Source: Hyphomicrobiaceae bacterium | GTDB taxonomy: Bacteria > Pseudomonadota > Alphaproteobacteria > Rhizobiales > Hyphomicrobiaceae | Length of the DNA stretch: 37,828 nucleotides | Direction of reading: 5' to 3' | Assembly: GCA_016793635.1 (NCBI GenBank) | Contig: JAEUMD010000015.1 | Span: 1-37,828 of the forward strand | In this document: one piece after another, positions 25,925 to 34,382 of the stretch | How positions within the stretch are numbered: the first letter of the stretch is position 1 | Layout of the letters: each line of letters starts with the position of its first letter | The notes under the pieces: model-generated | Databases searched by the model: none | Seen by the model: only the letters and a program-made list of their open reading frames with translations | What the model was told of the DNA's origin: nothing | Program-made: the position numbers and the translations under genes

Positions 25925-26628
25925 CAGTAGGCGTCCGCGTTGTCGATGTTGAAGTTGTAGAGCTTGCGCGCCGAGCCGTAGCGCTTGAACTCGCTGGTCG
26001 CGACACCGCTGACGCCGGCCTTGTCGAGCAGCGCTGCGAGTTGCTCGTGATGCTCGGCTCGCATTTCCTTTTCGATGCAGTCCGCGCCGAGGCTCTGGAC
26101 GCCACCGCGTACATAGAGCCGGGCCTCGTAGATCGAGTCGCCGAGGGCGTCGCCGGCGTCGCCGAGCACGACGAGGCTGCCGGACTGCGCCATGAACGCC
26201 GACATGTGGCCGATGCTGCCCTTTACGACGATATCGATGCCCTTCATCGAGATGCCGCAGCGCGAGGACGCATTGCCTTCGACGACAAGAAGCCCGCCGC
26301 GGCCTGTCGCTCCCGCATATTGACTGGCGTCGCCTTTGACGACGACTTTTCCCGACATCATATTCTCGGCGACACCCGGTCCGGCCGAACCGTAAACGGT
26401 GATCGTCGCCTTCTTGTTCATGCCTGCGCAGTAGTAACCGACGCTGCCGCGGACATCGATGTCCAGCGGGGCATCGACACCGACGGCGACAGCATGCGAT
26501 CCGCGCGGATTGAGTATCTCCCACCGCGTATCATTTGCACCATCGCCCTGCCGGTGAAGCTCGGCGTTGAGTTCCCTCAGCGGGCTCGCCGCGAGATCGT
26601 AGGTTCTGAGCTTGACGTGATCGCCCAT
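25924..26628 (-). CDS. mgsB: N-methylglutamate synthase subunit B (GXGXG domain)
   Basis: A 234-residue protein matching the C-terminal GXGXG beta-helix domain of the glutamate synthase large subunit, here a separate polypeptide. Repeating Gly-containing turns are plain: VRGSVGYYCAGMNKKATI, VYGSAGPGVAENM, VVKGDASQYAGATGRGG and VLGDAGDALGDSIYEA. The role is structural, holding the amidotransferase and synthase parts together. It starts 6 bp after mgsA and overlaps mgsC by one base. Confidence 0.93.
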   Translation of the reverse strand: MGDHVKLRTYDLAASPLRELNAELHRQGDGANDTRWEILNPRGSHAVAVGVDAPLDIDVRGSVGYYCAGMNKKATITVYGSAGPGVAENMMSGKVVVKGDASQYAGATGRGGLLVVEGNASSRCGISMKGIDIVVKGSIGHMSAFMAQSGSLVVLGDAGDALGDSIYEARLYVRGGVQSLGADCIEKEMRAEHHEQLAALLDKAGVSGVATSEFKRYGSARKLYNFNIDNADAY

Positions 26629-26634
26629 GCTTCT

Positions 26635-27531
26635 TCAGCGCTCCCAGAAATAGACGGTCGCCGGCTCGGGCTCCCAGACGCGCGCCTTCTCGATGCCGGG
26701 CAATCCGACGAGGGCACGGTATTCCGAACCGAATGCGACCCATGAGTCCGTCTCCGCCATCACGGCGGGCTTGCACGCTATCGGATCGCGGATGACGCCG
26801 AACCCGCTCTTGGTTCCGACGACGAAATTGAAGAAGCCGTCGAGGTCGTCGAGGCTCTTCTCCAAAGCCTCTCCGAGGTTCATCCCTTGCTGCATCTTGC
26901 TCGTAAGATAAGCCGCCGCGACTTCGCTATCGTTGTCGGTTTCGAACGTGATGCCATTGCGCTTCAGCTCACGCCGCAAGCTGTTGTGGTTCGACAGCGA
27001 ACCATTGTGTACGAGGCACTGGTCTGGGCCGGTTGAAAACGGGTGGGCGCCGAGCGTCGTCACCGCCGACTCCGTCGCCATGCGCGTGTGACCGATGGCG
27101 TGCGTTCCGCTCATCGAGCCGAGGCCGAACCGCGCGGCGACGCCAGTCGGGTAACCGACCTCCTTGTAGATCTCGATCGACTGACCGACGCTCATCACGC
27201 GGATTCCGGGACGGTTCGCACGCAACTCCGCGCGTACCGCGTCGACCGTTTCCGCGGGAACCGTGAGGACCGCGTGCGTCGACGTTACGCGTAGCTCCGG
27301 TTCGCTCGCGGCGACGCGCCGCACTGCATCGGAAAGGCCGGCGAAATCCTGCTCAGGCGAAGCCGATTGCAGCGTGATCTTGGCGTTGCCTGCGGTGGGA
27401 GCGCCATAGACGGCGAAGCCTGCCGAGTCCGGCCCGCGCTCGCACATCGTCGAGAGCATCGTCGCGACCAAGCCGCCGAGCTTCGGCTCGAGCGCGGCAT
27501 CCTTGAGAAACAATCCGACGATCCCACACAT
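26635..27531 (-). CDS. mgsA: N-methylglutamate synthase subunit A (class II amidotransferase)
   Basis: A 298-residue class II (Ntn-type) glutamine amidotransferase domain. The nucleophile is Cys2 in MCGIVGLF, exposed once Met is removed. Further motifs are CERGPDSAGFAVYG (about 30-43), IGHTRMATES, HPFSTGPDQCLVHNGSLSNH and DNDSEVAAAYL. In NMG synthase it releases methylamine from gamma-glutamylmethylamide instead of ammonia from glutamine. It heads the mgsABC-gmaS operon and is divergent from the GNAT gene with 174 bp between starts. A TTGACG is present upstream on the minus strand (27594-27599), but no clear matching -10 was seen. Confidence 0.93.
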   Translation of the reverse strand: MCGIVGLFLKDAALEPKLGGLVATMLSTMCERGPDSAGFAVYGAPTAGNAKITLQSASPEQDFAGLSDAVRRVAASEPELRVTSTHAVLTVPAETVDAVRAELRANRPGIRVMSVGQSIEIYKEVGYPTGVAARFGLGSMSGTHAIGHTRMATESAVTTLGAHPFSTGPDQCLVHNGSLSNHNSLRRELKRNGITFETDNDSEVAAAYLTSKMQQGMNLGEALEKSLDDLDGFFNFVVGTKSGFGVIRDPIACKPAVMAETDSWVAFGSEYRALVGLPGIEKARVWEPEPATVYFWER

Positions 27532-27630
27532 GCCCGCTTGCGCCCTTCAGCTTCCGTTCGAGTGGCCGAAAGCTAGCAGATAGCGAACCGACACGTCAAC
27601 TGCCGCGAAAATTTATTTCCTGTTAGGCAA

Positions 27631-27659
27631 TTTCTCGTGGGCGATAAGACGGCTATAAT
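27631..27659 (+). promoter_or_regulatory. Putative promoter for the GNAT gene
   Basis: A perfect TATAAT (27654-27659) stands 46 bp before the GNAT ATG in an otherwise AT-rich island. The best -35 at 17 bp spacing (TTTCTC) is poor, so an activator may be needed or the match may be accidental. Confidence 0.4.
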
Positions 27660-27705
27660 CGGTGCGCACATCGCCACCAGGGCGCTCAGTCGGGGGAGCA
27701 GAAAC

Positions 27706-28173
27706 ATGCATCGGATGGGCCACGAACGAGGAGCTGTATTGGTTCGCGCGCTTGCCGCAGACGATGAGCCGTGGTGGCGCGAGCTGTGGACCGCGTACAA
27801 TCACTTCTACGACACGGACGTGCCGGAGTTCGTGACCGCACGCACGCTGAAGCGGCTGCTCGATCCCGGCTCGGCGCTCGTCGGCCGCGTCGCCCTGCTG
27901 AACGGCGAAGTGGTCGGCTTCAGCGCTTCGGTCATTCACGAGGCCACATGGGACATCCGTCCCGTGTGCTACCTCGAAGACCTATTCGTGTCGGAAGTTG
28001 CTCGTGGCTTTGGCGTGGGCCGCGCTCTCATCGACGACCTGCTCGACCTCGCTCGCCAAAGCAACTGGGGCAGGCTCTACTGGCATACGCGATCGGACAA
28101 CTGGACCGCGCGGCGGCTCTACGACCACTACGTCCCAGCCGACGACTTCGTGCGGTATCGCCTGATCCTGTAG
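27706..28173 (+). CDS. GNAT-family N-acetyltransferase
   Basis: A 155-residue GCN5-related acetyltransferase. ATG 27706 has GGGGGAG eight nt upstream; the frame extends to 27637 with no family sequence. Family marks are WWRELWTAYNHFY near the N-terminus, CYLEDLFVSEVARGFGVGRALIDDLLDLA (motif A, acetyl-CoA loop R-G-x-G-V-G-x-A) and LYWHTRSDNWTARRLYD (motif B). The substrate is unknown. It shares the divergent promoter region with mgsA, so it may act on an amine or amino acid of the methylamine pathway, but that rests on position alone. Confidence 0.87.
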   Translation: MHRMGHERGAVLVRALAADDEPWWRELWTAYNHFYDTDVPEFVTARTLKRLLDPGSALVGRVALLNGEVVGFSASVIHEATWDIRPVCYLEDLFVSEVARGFGVGRALIDDLLDLARQSNWGRLYWHTRSDNWTARRLYDHYVPADDFVRYRLIL

Positions 28174-28343
28174 GCATTGGCCATAGCCTCCCCACCACAC
28201 ACGAGACGTCTCCGATAGGCCGGCATCGGCGAACCCGGCACTGGCGAAAAGGCACGGCAAGCCTTAAACCCGAGCCCAGGAACACGATGTAACGTCACCT
28301 CCGCCGGCGCTTGTGCGCCGATACACTCGTGGGATGAACAGGC

Positions 28344-29105
28344 ATGAATTACGTCCTCGCCATCATTGCAGGACTCATCGGAGCAGTGCTCGGTTGGGTC
28401 GCCGCCGCGGCACTCGCGATCGGCGTCGGCAGCATGCTCGGAGCGTCCAACTTCGAAGGCGCGCTCGGTATGCAGGCCGTGTTTGGAATAGGCCCGATCG
28501 GTGGCGTGATCGGCCTTGTCGTCGGCATTTGGCTCGCGTTGCGCAAAGGCGGCCAGACCCACACAGGAGCGATCGCCTGGCGCTTTCCGATCGTCATCGC
28601 AGCGATCGCCTGCATTGTCGCTGGCGCGTTCTGGTATTTCTACGAGACGCGCCCGCTGCTTGCCTCGTCGGGAAATGCAGCACCGCGGCTCGACTTCGAA
28701 ATTCGGCTGCCGCCCGGCGTCGATTTCGCCGCACCGGCCGAAGCGATACGTGTCGAGCTCAGCACCGAGCAGAACCGCATGCCAGGAACTATTCGAGACA
28801 AGTCCGCACGTAAGGACGGCGACCGTACGGTGGCCACCGGATCAGTCGAGCTCGCCTACCGCTCGGGTTGGAGGTTGCTCGAACTCAAGACGGAACCGGG
28901 GCAGCCCGCCCGGATCTTCGATCTCAAGCTTCCAGCGAGGCCGCGCCACATGAAAGACTTCGGCCCGTGGCGACGCGTCGATCTCTTGGCGCAAGGCAAT
29001 CAGCAGCCGCAACCGGCAGGGCCTGCGGAAGCCTATGAGCTGCGCTCGCGTGTCGTCTATCCGGAAGCCGAGTACGCCGAAGAGAGCCGGCAGAAATCTC
29101 ACTGA
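28344..29105 (+). CDS. Membrane protein with soluble C-terminal domain, unknown function
   Basis: A 253-residue protein. Three hydrophobic segments are visible (about 4-32, 43-65 and 79-98), rich in Gly and Ala. A soluble domain follows with LDFEIRLPPGVDF, a Trp/Leu-containing core (RSGWRLLELKTEPGQPARI) and a Pro/Gln-rich tail. I do not recognise a named family. The ATG at 28344 has no strong binding site. It lies 170 bp after the GNAT gene and 129 bp before the decarboxylase on the same strand; co-transcription is possible but not shown. Confidence 0.75.
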   Translation: MNYVLAIIAGLIGAVLGWVAAAALAIGVGSMLGASNFEGALGMQAVFGIGPIGGVIGLVVGIWLALRKGGQTHTGAIAWRFPIVIAAIACIVAGAFWYFYETRPLLASSGNAAPRLDFEIRLPPGVDFAAPAEAIRVELSTEQNRMPGTIRDKSARKDGDRTVATGSVELAYRSGWRLLELKTEPGQPARIFDLKLPARPRHMKDFGPWRRVDLLAQGNQQPQPAGPAEAYELRSRVVYPEAEYAEESRQKSH

Positions 29106-29234
29106 GCACCGCGCGACCTCATTCTGTCGCGCCCCCGCGCACTTGCCGTAGCCCGAGCGATGGCGATATCCCTTCGCGCGGCGGCACAACCGTGTGGCGT
29201 GCTCCGTCATGCGCCGCGGCACGAGGAGACGACA

Positions 29235-30671
29235 ATGACGTTCAAAGAGGACGGTGCAATCGCCATCGCGGCACTCGAGTCGTTCGCGGCGCGCGCAATC
29301 GCCGGCGAAGGTCCCGTGATAAACCAGCCGCGGATCGACGAGCTGGCCCGCCGCCTCGACCTCGACCGCCTCATGACCGAAGGCGGTCTCACCGGTGAAA
29401 CCCTGCGCCTGTTCCTAGACACGTATCTCGCCGCCTCGACGCGACTTCATCATCCCGCGTACATGGCCCATCAGGTCGCTGTGCCGTTAGCGACGAGTGC
29501 GATTGCCGCACTTGTCGATGGTTTCACCAACAACGCCATGGCGATCTACGAGATGGGCCCTGCTGCGGCGACGGTGGAGCGCGCCGTCATCGATTGGATG
29601 TTGCGCAAGATCGGTTGGGTTCCGGAGCCAGCGCAAAGGGTGACGGATCGTTCTCAAGCGAGTGGCGGCGGCGTGCTCACGCATGGCGGATCGCTTGCCA
29701 ATCTGACCGCGCTATTGGCCGCGCGAGCACGTATCGCACCCGATGCCTGGGAGAATGGGACGCCGGAGGGCCTCGTGATCGTCGCGACGGCGGGATCGCA
29801 CTACTCCGTTGCGCGCGCCGCCGGCATCATGGGGCTTGGTCAGAAGGCAGTTCGACACGCGCCGACCGACGCGCTCGGGCGGATCGACCCCACGAAATTA
29901 CCCGCGTTCCTCGCTTCTCTCCGCCGTGAGGGAGTGACGCCATTCGCCGTCGTCGCCAATGCCTGCGCCACTGCGCTCGGCCTCTACGATCCCCTGCGCG
30001 AGATAGCACAGGTGTGTCGTGCCGAGTGTGTTTGGCTGCACATAGACGGCGCGCACGGCGCCTCGGCGCTCGTCTCGCCGAAACTGCGTCACCTGCTCGA
30101 CGGTGTGGAGCTGGCCGATTCCCTCATCTGGGATGCACACAAGATGCTGCGAACGTCGATCCTCTGCGCCGCGGTACTGGTGAGAGATCGTCGCGATCTC
30201 GATCAAGCGTTCCGCGAGGAAGCGAGCTACCTCTTTCACGACAAGGACCAGCCGGGTATCGACTTCATCCATCGCACCGTCGAGTGCACGAAATCGGCGC
30301 TCGGCCTCAAGGTGTTCTGCGCCCTCGCATCCGGCGGGGAAGGCGCGATCGCGGCAGGGATCGAGCGCCAGACTGAACTCGCCCACGAAGCAGCGTCCTT
30401 GCTCCGTGCAGAGCCGGGGATCGAGGTAGCGGTGGAACCGCAATCGAACATCGTTTGCTTCCGCCTCGACGGGCCGGACGATCTACAGATCGAGCTGCGG
30501 CGGCGGCTCACCGAGGCGGGTGACTTCTACATCTCGACCACGGAAGCGATGGGTCGCCGCTGGTTGCGTCTCGCCTTGATGAACCCCGCGACCGGCCTCG
30601 CCGACGTCGAGCACCTCGTCGCGAGCCTCAGGGAGCATCTCGCAGGAACACTGACGGACGACATCGGTTAA
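29235..30671 (+). CDS. Group II PLP-dependent amino acid decarboxylase
   Basis: A 478-residue protein of the pyridoxal-dependent decarboxylase family (aromatic-L-amino-acid, glutamate and 2,4-diaminobutyrate decarboxylases). The PLP lysine is Lys303 in LIWDAHKML, the PLP-pyridine aspartate is Asp271 in WLHIDGAHGA, and His189 of GSHYSV stacks on the cofactor. The N-terminal HHPAYMAHQ and EMGPAAATVE blocks are typical. ATG 29235 follows GAGGAG at 7 nt. The overall look is closest to 2,4-diaminobutyrate/DOPA decarboxylase relatives, but the substrate cannot be read from the sequence. Given the neighbouring NMG genes, an acidic or N-methylated amino acid is conceivable. Confidence 0.88.
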   Translation: MTFKEDGAIAIAALESFAARAIAGEGPVINQPRIDELARRLDLDRLMTEGGLTGETLRLFLDTYLAASTRLHHPAYMAHQVAVPLATSAIAALVDGFTNNAMAIYEMGPAAATVERAVIDWMLRKIGWVPEPAQRVTDRSQASGGGVLTHGGSLANLTALLAARARIAPDAWENGTPEGLVIVATAGSHYSVARAAGIMGLGQKAVRHAPTDALGRIDPTKLPAFLASLRREGVTPFAVVANACATALGLYDPLREIAQVCRAECVWLHIDGAHGASALVSPKLRHLLDGVELADSLIWDAHKMLRTSILCAAVLVRDRRDLDQAFREEASYLFHDKDQPGIDFIHRTVECTKSALGLKVFCALASGGEGAIAAGIERQTELAHEAASLLRAEPGIEVAVEPQSNIVCFRLDGPDDLQIELRRRLTEAGDFYISTTEAMGRRWLRLALMNPATGLADVEHLVASLREHLAGTLTDDIG

Positions 30672-30933
30672 TTGATGAAAATCCCGCGCCGCGAAAAAGA
30701 TGTTTACTGAGGAACCCGGCGCAAAAGCCCAACGTCATTTGTGGCGATGCACGACGGGCGCGCGACGAACTTGGCACAAAATGCAATGTCCAGCTGATTT
30801 CGCCCATCCATGCGGCGCAAAACCTGCTGACGAACGCTTCGCGTCCCGCTAGGAATAGGCGCGGGGGAGAGGGCGCGTTCCCGCTTCCAAGCAATTGCGA
30901 TTGGGCTCGCTTCGTCGTTTCCGAGGTCGTTTC

Positions 30934-32136
30934 TTGCGTGGTTTCAAGCTGGCCGCGGTGGCCCTTCTGGCAAGCCTGGCATTTGGATGCGCGTCGCCAC
31001 CCGACCGCAGTGTCGTGCCGCTCGCCTTGCTCGATTCCGCGCAGATCGAAGGCATGGCAGACGTTCGCGGTTGGGGTGATCAGCCACACGCCAACCAGCG
31101 GTTCAAGGGCGAGGAGATCACCGCACTTCGCGCCAAGTACAAGGCCAAGGCCGCAACGGAAAAGACGTTGCAAGGCCACATCCTCACGCTTTCCGGCGGC
31201 GGCGAGAATGGTGCCTTCGGAGCGGGACTTCTGGTCGGATGGAGCGAGCGCGGCGACCGGCCGGACTTCGACCTTGTCACGGGCGTCAGCGCGGGAGCCT
31301 TGATTGCTCCGTTCGCCTATCTCGGCAAGGATTACGATTCCCAACTGAGCCGGCTCTTCACCGAGTTCGGCAGCGACGACATTTTCGAGGCCAACATCGT
31401 CGCCGGCCTTCTCGGCGGCACGGCAATCGCGAGCAACGCGCCTCTGAAACGGCTGATCGACCAGTTCGTCGACCACGAGATGATGCGCCGGCTGGCGGAA
31501 GAGCGCCGGCGCGGGCGCGTGCTGCTCGTCGGCACCACGAACCTGGATGCGGAGCGCCCCGTCTTCTGGGACATCGGCAAGATCGCCGAGAAAGGCGATG
31601 AGCAGTCGCTCAAGCTGATCCGCTCCGTGCTGCTTGCTTCTGCCGCCATACCGGGCGTGTTCCCGCCGGTGCGGATTCCCGTCGTCACCGCCAATGGTCA
31701 GCATTACGAGGAACTGCACGTCGATGGTGGACCGACGCGCCAGGTATTCCTCTCCCCGTCCGATTTCAGCTTTCGCGAGCTCGACAAGGCAATCGGCCGC
31801 AAGGTGACCCGCCATCTCTACATCATCCGCAACGGCAAGCTCGGACCGGAGTGGGGCAAGTCGAGCGAGTCGGCGCTCTCGATCGGCCAGCGTTCGCTTT
31901 ACGCCACGACGAAGTATCAAGCCCTCGGCGATCTAGCACGCATTCATGCGAAGGCAACCGCAGACGGCTTGTCGTATCGCCTCGCCGCCATCCCTGACGA
32001 ATTCAATGCTCCGCTGCCGAAGCCCTTCAACCGCGAATACATGCGCAAGCTCTACGCCGAAGGTTACCGCATGGCGCGCGAGGGCTACCCTTGGATGCAC
32101 GCACCGCCCGGCATCTCCGTCGCGACGAACAACTGA
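30934..32136 (+). CDS. Patatin-like phospholipase, predicted lipoprotein
   Basis: A 400-residue protein. There is no ATG near the start; TTG 30934 has GAGG seven nt upstream and gives a lipoprotein signal (MRGFKLAAVALLASLAFGC) with lipobox LAFGC, so Cys19 would be acylated. TTG 30895 or 30901 are alternatives. The patatin catalytic parts are all present: oxyanion loop SGGGENGAFG (about 87-96), nucleophile Ser119 in GVSAG and the dyad Asp264 in VDGGP. Patatins are Ser-Asp lipid acyl hydrolases; this one should sit at a membrane facing the periplasm. The palindromic repeat array lies 260 bp after its stop. Confidence 0.88.
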   Translation: MRGFKLAAVALLASLAFGCASPPDRSVVPLALLDSAQIEGMADVRGWGDQPHANQRFKGEEITALRAKYKAKAATEKTLQGHILTLSGGGENGAFGAGLLVGWSERGDRPDFDLVTGVSAGALIAPFAYLGKDYDSQLSRLFTEFGSDDIFEANIVAGLLGGTAIASNAPLKRLIDQFVDHEMMRRLAEERRRGRVLLVGTTNLDAERPVFWDIGKIAEKGDEQSLKLIRSVLLASAAIPGVFPPVRIPVVTANGQHYEELHVDGGPTRQVFLSPSDFSFRELDKAIGRKVTRHLYIIRNGKLGPEWGKSSESALSIGQRSLYATTKYQALGDLARIHAKATADGLSYRLAAIPDEFNAPLPKPFNREYMRKLYAEGYRMAREGYPWMHAPPGISVATNN

Positions 32137-32233
32137 ACGCCGCGCGACCGTGAGCGGACGGAGAGAACGCCTCGTCCGTACCGGGCTGCGCATCCGCCGC
32201 GTCGAAACATCCACATCGCTTCAAAAGCAAAAT

Positions 32234-32264
32234 GGCCCGCGATCGGGGGGCGAGATCGCGGGCC
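32234..32264 (-). terminator. Strong hairpin with T-rich tract on the minus strand
   Basis: An 11-bp perfect stem (GGCCCGCGATC at 32234-32244 with GATCGCGGGCC at 32254-32264) has a 9-nt loop. Read on the minus strand it is followed by ATTTTGCTTTTGA, a fair terminator for transcription coming from the PL14-like gene through the repeats. It also lies about 100 bp after the patatin stop on the plus strand, without a T-run there. A G-rich run follows near 32285-32305. The rest of 32137-32971 outside the repeats shows no gene. Confidence 0.55.
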
Positions 32265-32396
32265 GGAGCCGTGCCGGTCACGTTGGGAGGGGGGGGGAGG
32301 AAGGGACGGCGACACGACGTATGACAAGCTTAGCGACGCCGCGCGGGTCCGCAATTCATTCCGAAAATCCTGATTTCGAAATTCTGAATGGGCGTC

Positions 32397-32802
32397 CTAG
32401 AGCATCATCCGACCGCACGGAATCGCGATAGCGATGAGCGGTCGGATAAAGATGCTCTAGAACCCCAGTGCTAGAGCGCTTTCATCCGATCAGGGGAACC
32501 GCAGGCGGCTCCGTCAGATCGGATAGCGCTCTAGAGCATCATCCGACCGCACGGAATCGCGGTAGCGATGAGCGGTCGGATAAAGATGCTCTGGAATCGC
32601 GCTGCTAGAGCGCTTTCATTCGATCAGGGGAACCGCAGGCGGTTCCGTCAGATTGGATAGCGCCCTAGAGCAACATCCGACCGCACGGAATCGCGGTAGC
32701 GATGAGCGGTCGGATTAAGATGCTCTAAAATCGCGCTGCTAGAGCGCTTTCATCCGATCAGGGGAACCCCGGGCGGTTCCGTCAGATCGGATAGCGCTCT
32801 AG
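32397..32802 (+). repeat. Tandem array of three A-B palindromic units (134-bp period)
   Basis: Six 64-bp palindromic elements alternate: A at 32397, 32531 and 32665; B at 32471, 32605 and 32739. Each A-B pair repeats with an exact 134-bp period. A begins CTAGAGCATCATCCGACCGC and its other arm reads GCGGTCGGAT...GATGCTCTAG. B begins CTAGAGCGCT, contains a nested GGAACCGC/GCGGTTCC hairpin and ends AGCGCTCTAG. Neighbouring B and A elements share a CTAG. Copies differ by a few substitutions. The same pair occurs inverted at 3520-3657. No coding capacity; this resembles a REP- or MITE-like family. Confidence 0.95.
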
Positions 32803-32971
32803 ACACCGCAACGGATAGCGCCTTCCGCAAGTGGTTTCCGGGTCGAACGCCCCCCCTGGGCCGATGAGCGGGCGGAAGAGCTGCCCCCGGCTGTCATCAC
32901 GATATGATGAAACAGAACTCGCGCCCAATCGACGGGCTCTTGCGCTCTGAACCTTGAGATCAAGATGTGAG

Positions 32972-33826
32972 CTACCGCCAGGCGAGCACGATCGGCGAAA
33001 TCTGAAGCTTGGCGGCCTCGGGATTGGGGTGAACTCGTGCCTGCCCCACGAAGCCGATGGACGCCAGAACTCCCTCGATCGCGACGGGTTGGTCCTTGCT
33101 CAGTTGCAGGCGTCGCTCGTTGACGATCAATTTGCCGTTCACCCAAACCTTCAAGCTGCCGTCCTTCGCACCCGGCGCGTCGACGACCAGCTCCTGCTCG
33201 ACGGTATTCCAGCGGCCGCGTCCGAACACCTTGTCGCGCGTCGAGAACGAACGGCCGTTCGCCGCTTGTATGGCGGGCGCGCGAGCGTGGATTTCCGAGG
33301 TGCCTTCCCGTTGCCACTTGGTGCGCACCCGCAGCCCTGCCGCGGAAGGCGCCGCCGGATTGCTACCGGCCTCGTTTCCGTAAAAGCCGGGAAGATACCC
33401 GCCCGGGCCGAAATCGAAATTATCGGGCATCCATACGCTGTAACGCAGGCACGCCGAACGCGCGCCGTCGCTTGCGGGATGCCAGGCGAAATCTAGGCCC
33501 GACTCTCCCTGGTTGCCCGGCGTGCTCGCCGAAAGCGAAACTTCCATGGCGACGGGCGAAGGCCCGTGGCCGACCTCGACGATGCGGGCATTCTGCATGA
33601 TGCCGACCTCGCCGGCGCCAGCACGCGCCTGCAGCTCGATCGTCGTCAACGGCCGGCCGTCGTTGGCGTTGAGATCGAAGATGGCGGTGCGCTCGTAGCT
33701 TTCCATGCATCCGGGCACCGACCTTTCCTGGAGCATGTAAGCCGCCGAAGAATAGACTGCGAGCAGCAACACCACACCACCCGCGCCGAGCTTGACGATC
33801 GTATCGACCGACGTTTTCCGCGACAT
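32972..33826 (-). CDS. Membrane-anchored polysaccharide lyase 14-like protein
   Basis: A 284-residue protein. ATG 33826 has AAGGAAG upstream; the longer frame to 33904 has no support. An N-terminal anchor (about 9-31, VKLGAGGVVLLLAVYSSAAYML) is followed by a secreted domain whose motifs fit the jelly-roll of PL14-type lyases: RYSVWMPDNFDFGPGGYLPG (about 128-147), then WQREGTSEIHARAP, GRGRWNTVEQELVVD and LKVWVNGKLIV. PL14 enzymes cleave uronate polymers such as alginate. The substrate here is unknown, and no other carbohydrate genes are near. It is monocistronic. Confidence 0.68.
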   Translation of the reverse strand: MSRKTSVDTIVKLGAGGVVLLLAVYSSAAYMLQERSVPGCMESYERTAIFDLNANDGRPLTTIELQARAGAGEVGIMQNARIVEVGHGPSPVAMEVSLSASTPGNQGESGLDFAWHPASDGARSACLRYSVWMPDNFDFGPGGYLPGFYGNEAGSNPAAPSAAGLRVRTKWQREGTSEIHARAPAIQAANGRSFSTRDKVFGRGRWNTVEQELVVDAPGAKDGSLKVWVNGKLIVNERRLQLSKDQPVAIEGVLASIGFVGQARVHPNPEAAKLQISPIVLAWR

Positions 33827-34382
33827 TCCATCTTCCTTGCTACGCGACGCATGCCGAAGGGCCGGCGCCTTGGCCGGCTGCTCTCCGCAACATGACTCTA
33901 GCAAGGAATTCTTAGCGGAAGGCTTAGAGTGCCATTCGCCAAACCCGCGGCGACACCGCGTTAGCGCCAGGGCTGCACCGCTTCGGCACGCGCCGAAAGC
34001 AAACCTGTACCGCGCGAACTGAAAGCGGCAGGAGCGGTCCGCCCGGACACCGCTCCCACCGCACCGCTGCCAAGCGATCTCAAAGTGGACGGGCCTCGAT
34101 TGAACGCGCGCCGATCACCGCGACGCTTTCGCGTTCCCATCGAATTGTCGCCCTTCGATTTCGAACTTATCAACACCGCATGAAGCGACGCTTGACGGCA
34201 CCATCTCAGTTCTCGGCAAACCCAATTCAAATTTTATCGATTTCTCTTGCGGAATGGCCATGCGCGCCAAACCCGACGCATGTCCTCATGATACGTCCGG
34301 GAGGCGAAGACCGCAGAGCACTCGCGGCCTTCGCCGGAGCATCGGAGCAGCGATCACTCGCAGCGATGGTGCATGACTCACG
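33827..34382. other. 556-bp gap, no convincing gene
   Basis: This is upstream of the PL14-like gene and downstream of the FAD oxidase stop. A minus-strand frame at 33961-34230 encodes a basic low-complexity peptide with a weak binding site; I do not regard it as a gene without homology. An AT-richer patch near 34140-34250 may hold promoter sequence, but I could not assign boxes. Confidence 0.4.

Noticed and set aside
25925-26524. In-frame extension upstream of mgsC through mgsB
   Set aside because: mgsB in another frame has clear GXGXG motifs, and the mgsC ATG is coupled to the mgsB stop.
30628-31920. 430-codon minus-strand frame opposite the patatin gene
   Set aside because: The plus strand carries a lipobox, oxyanion loop, GVSAG and DGG; the antisense frame has none of a real protein's features.
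32397-32802. CRISPR array
   Set aside because: The periodicity is 134 bp with two alternating 64-bp palindromes and 10-bp or zero spacers; there are no unique spacers and no cas genes.
33961-34230. Small basic minus-strand protein
   Set aside because: Low-complexity Arg/Ser/Gly composition, weak binding site and no family resemblance.
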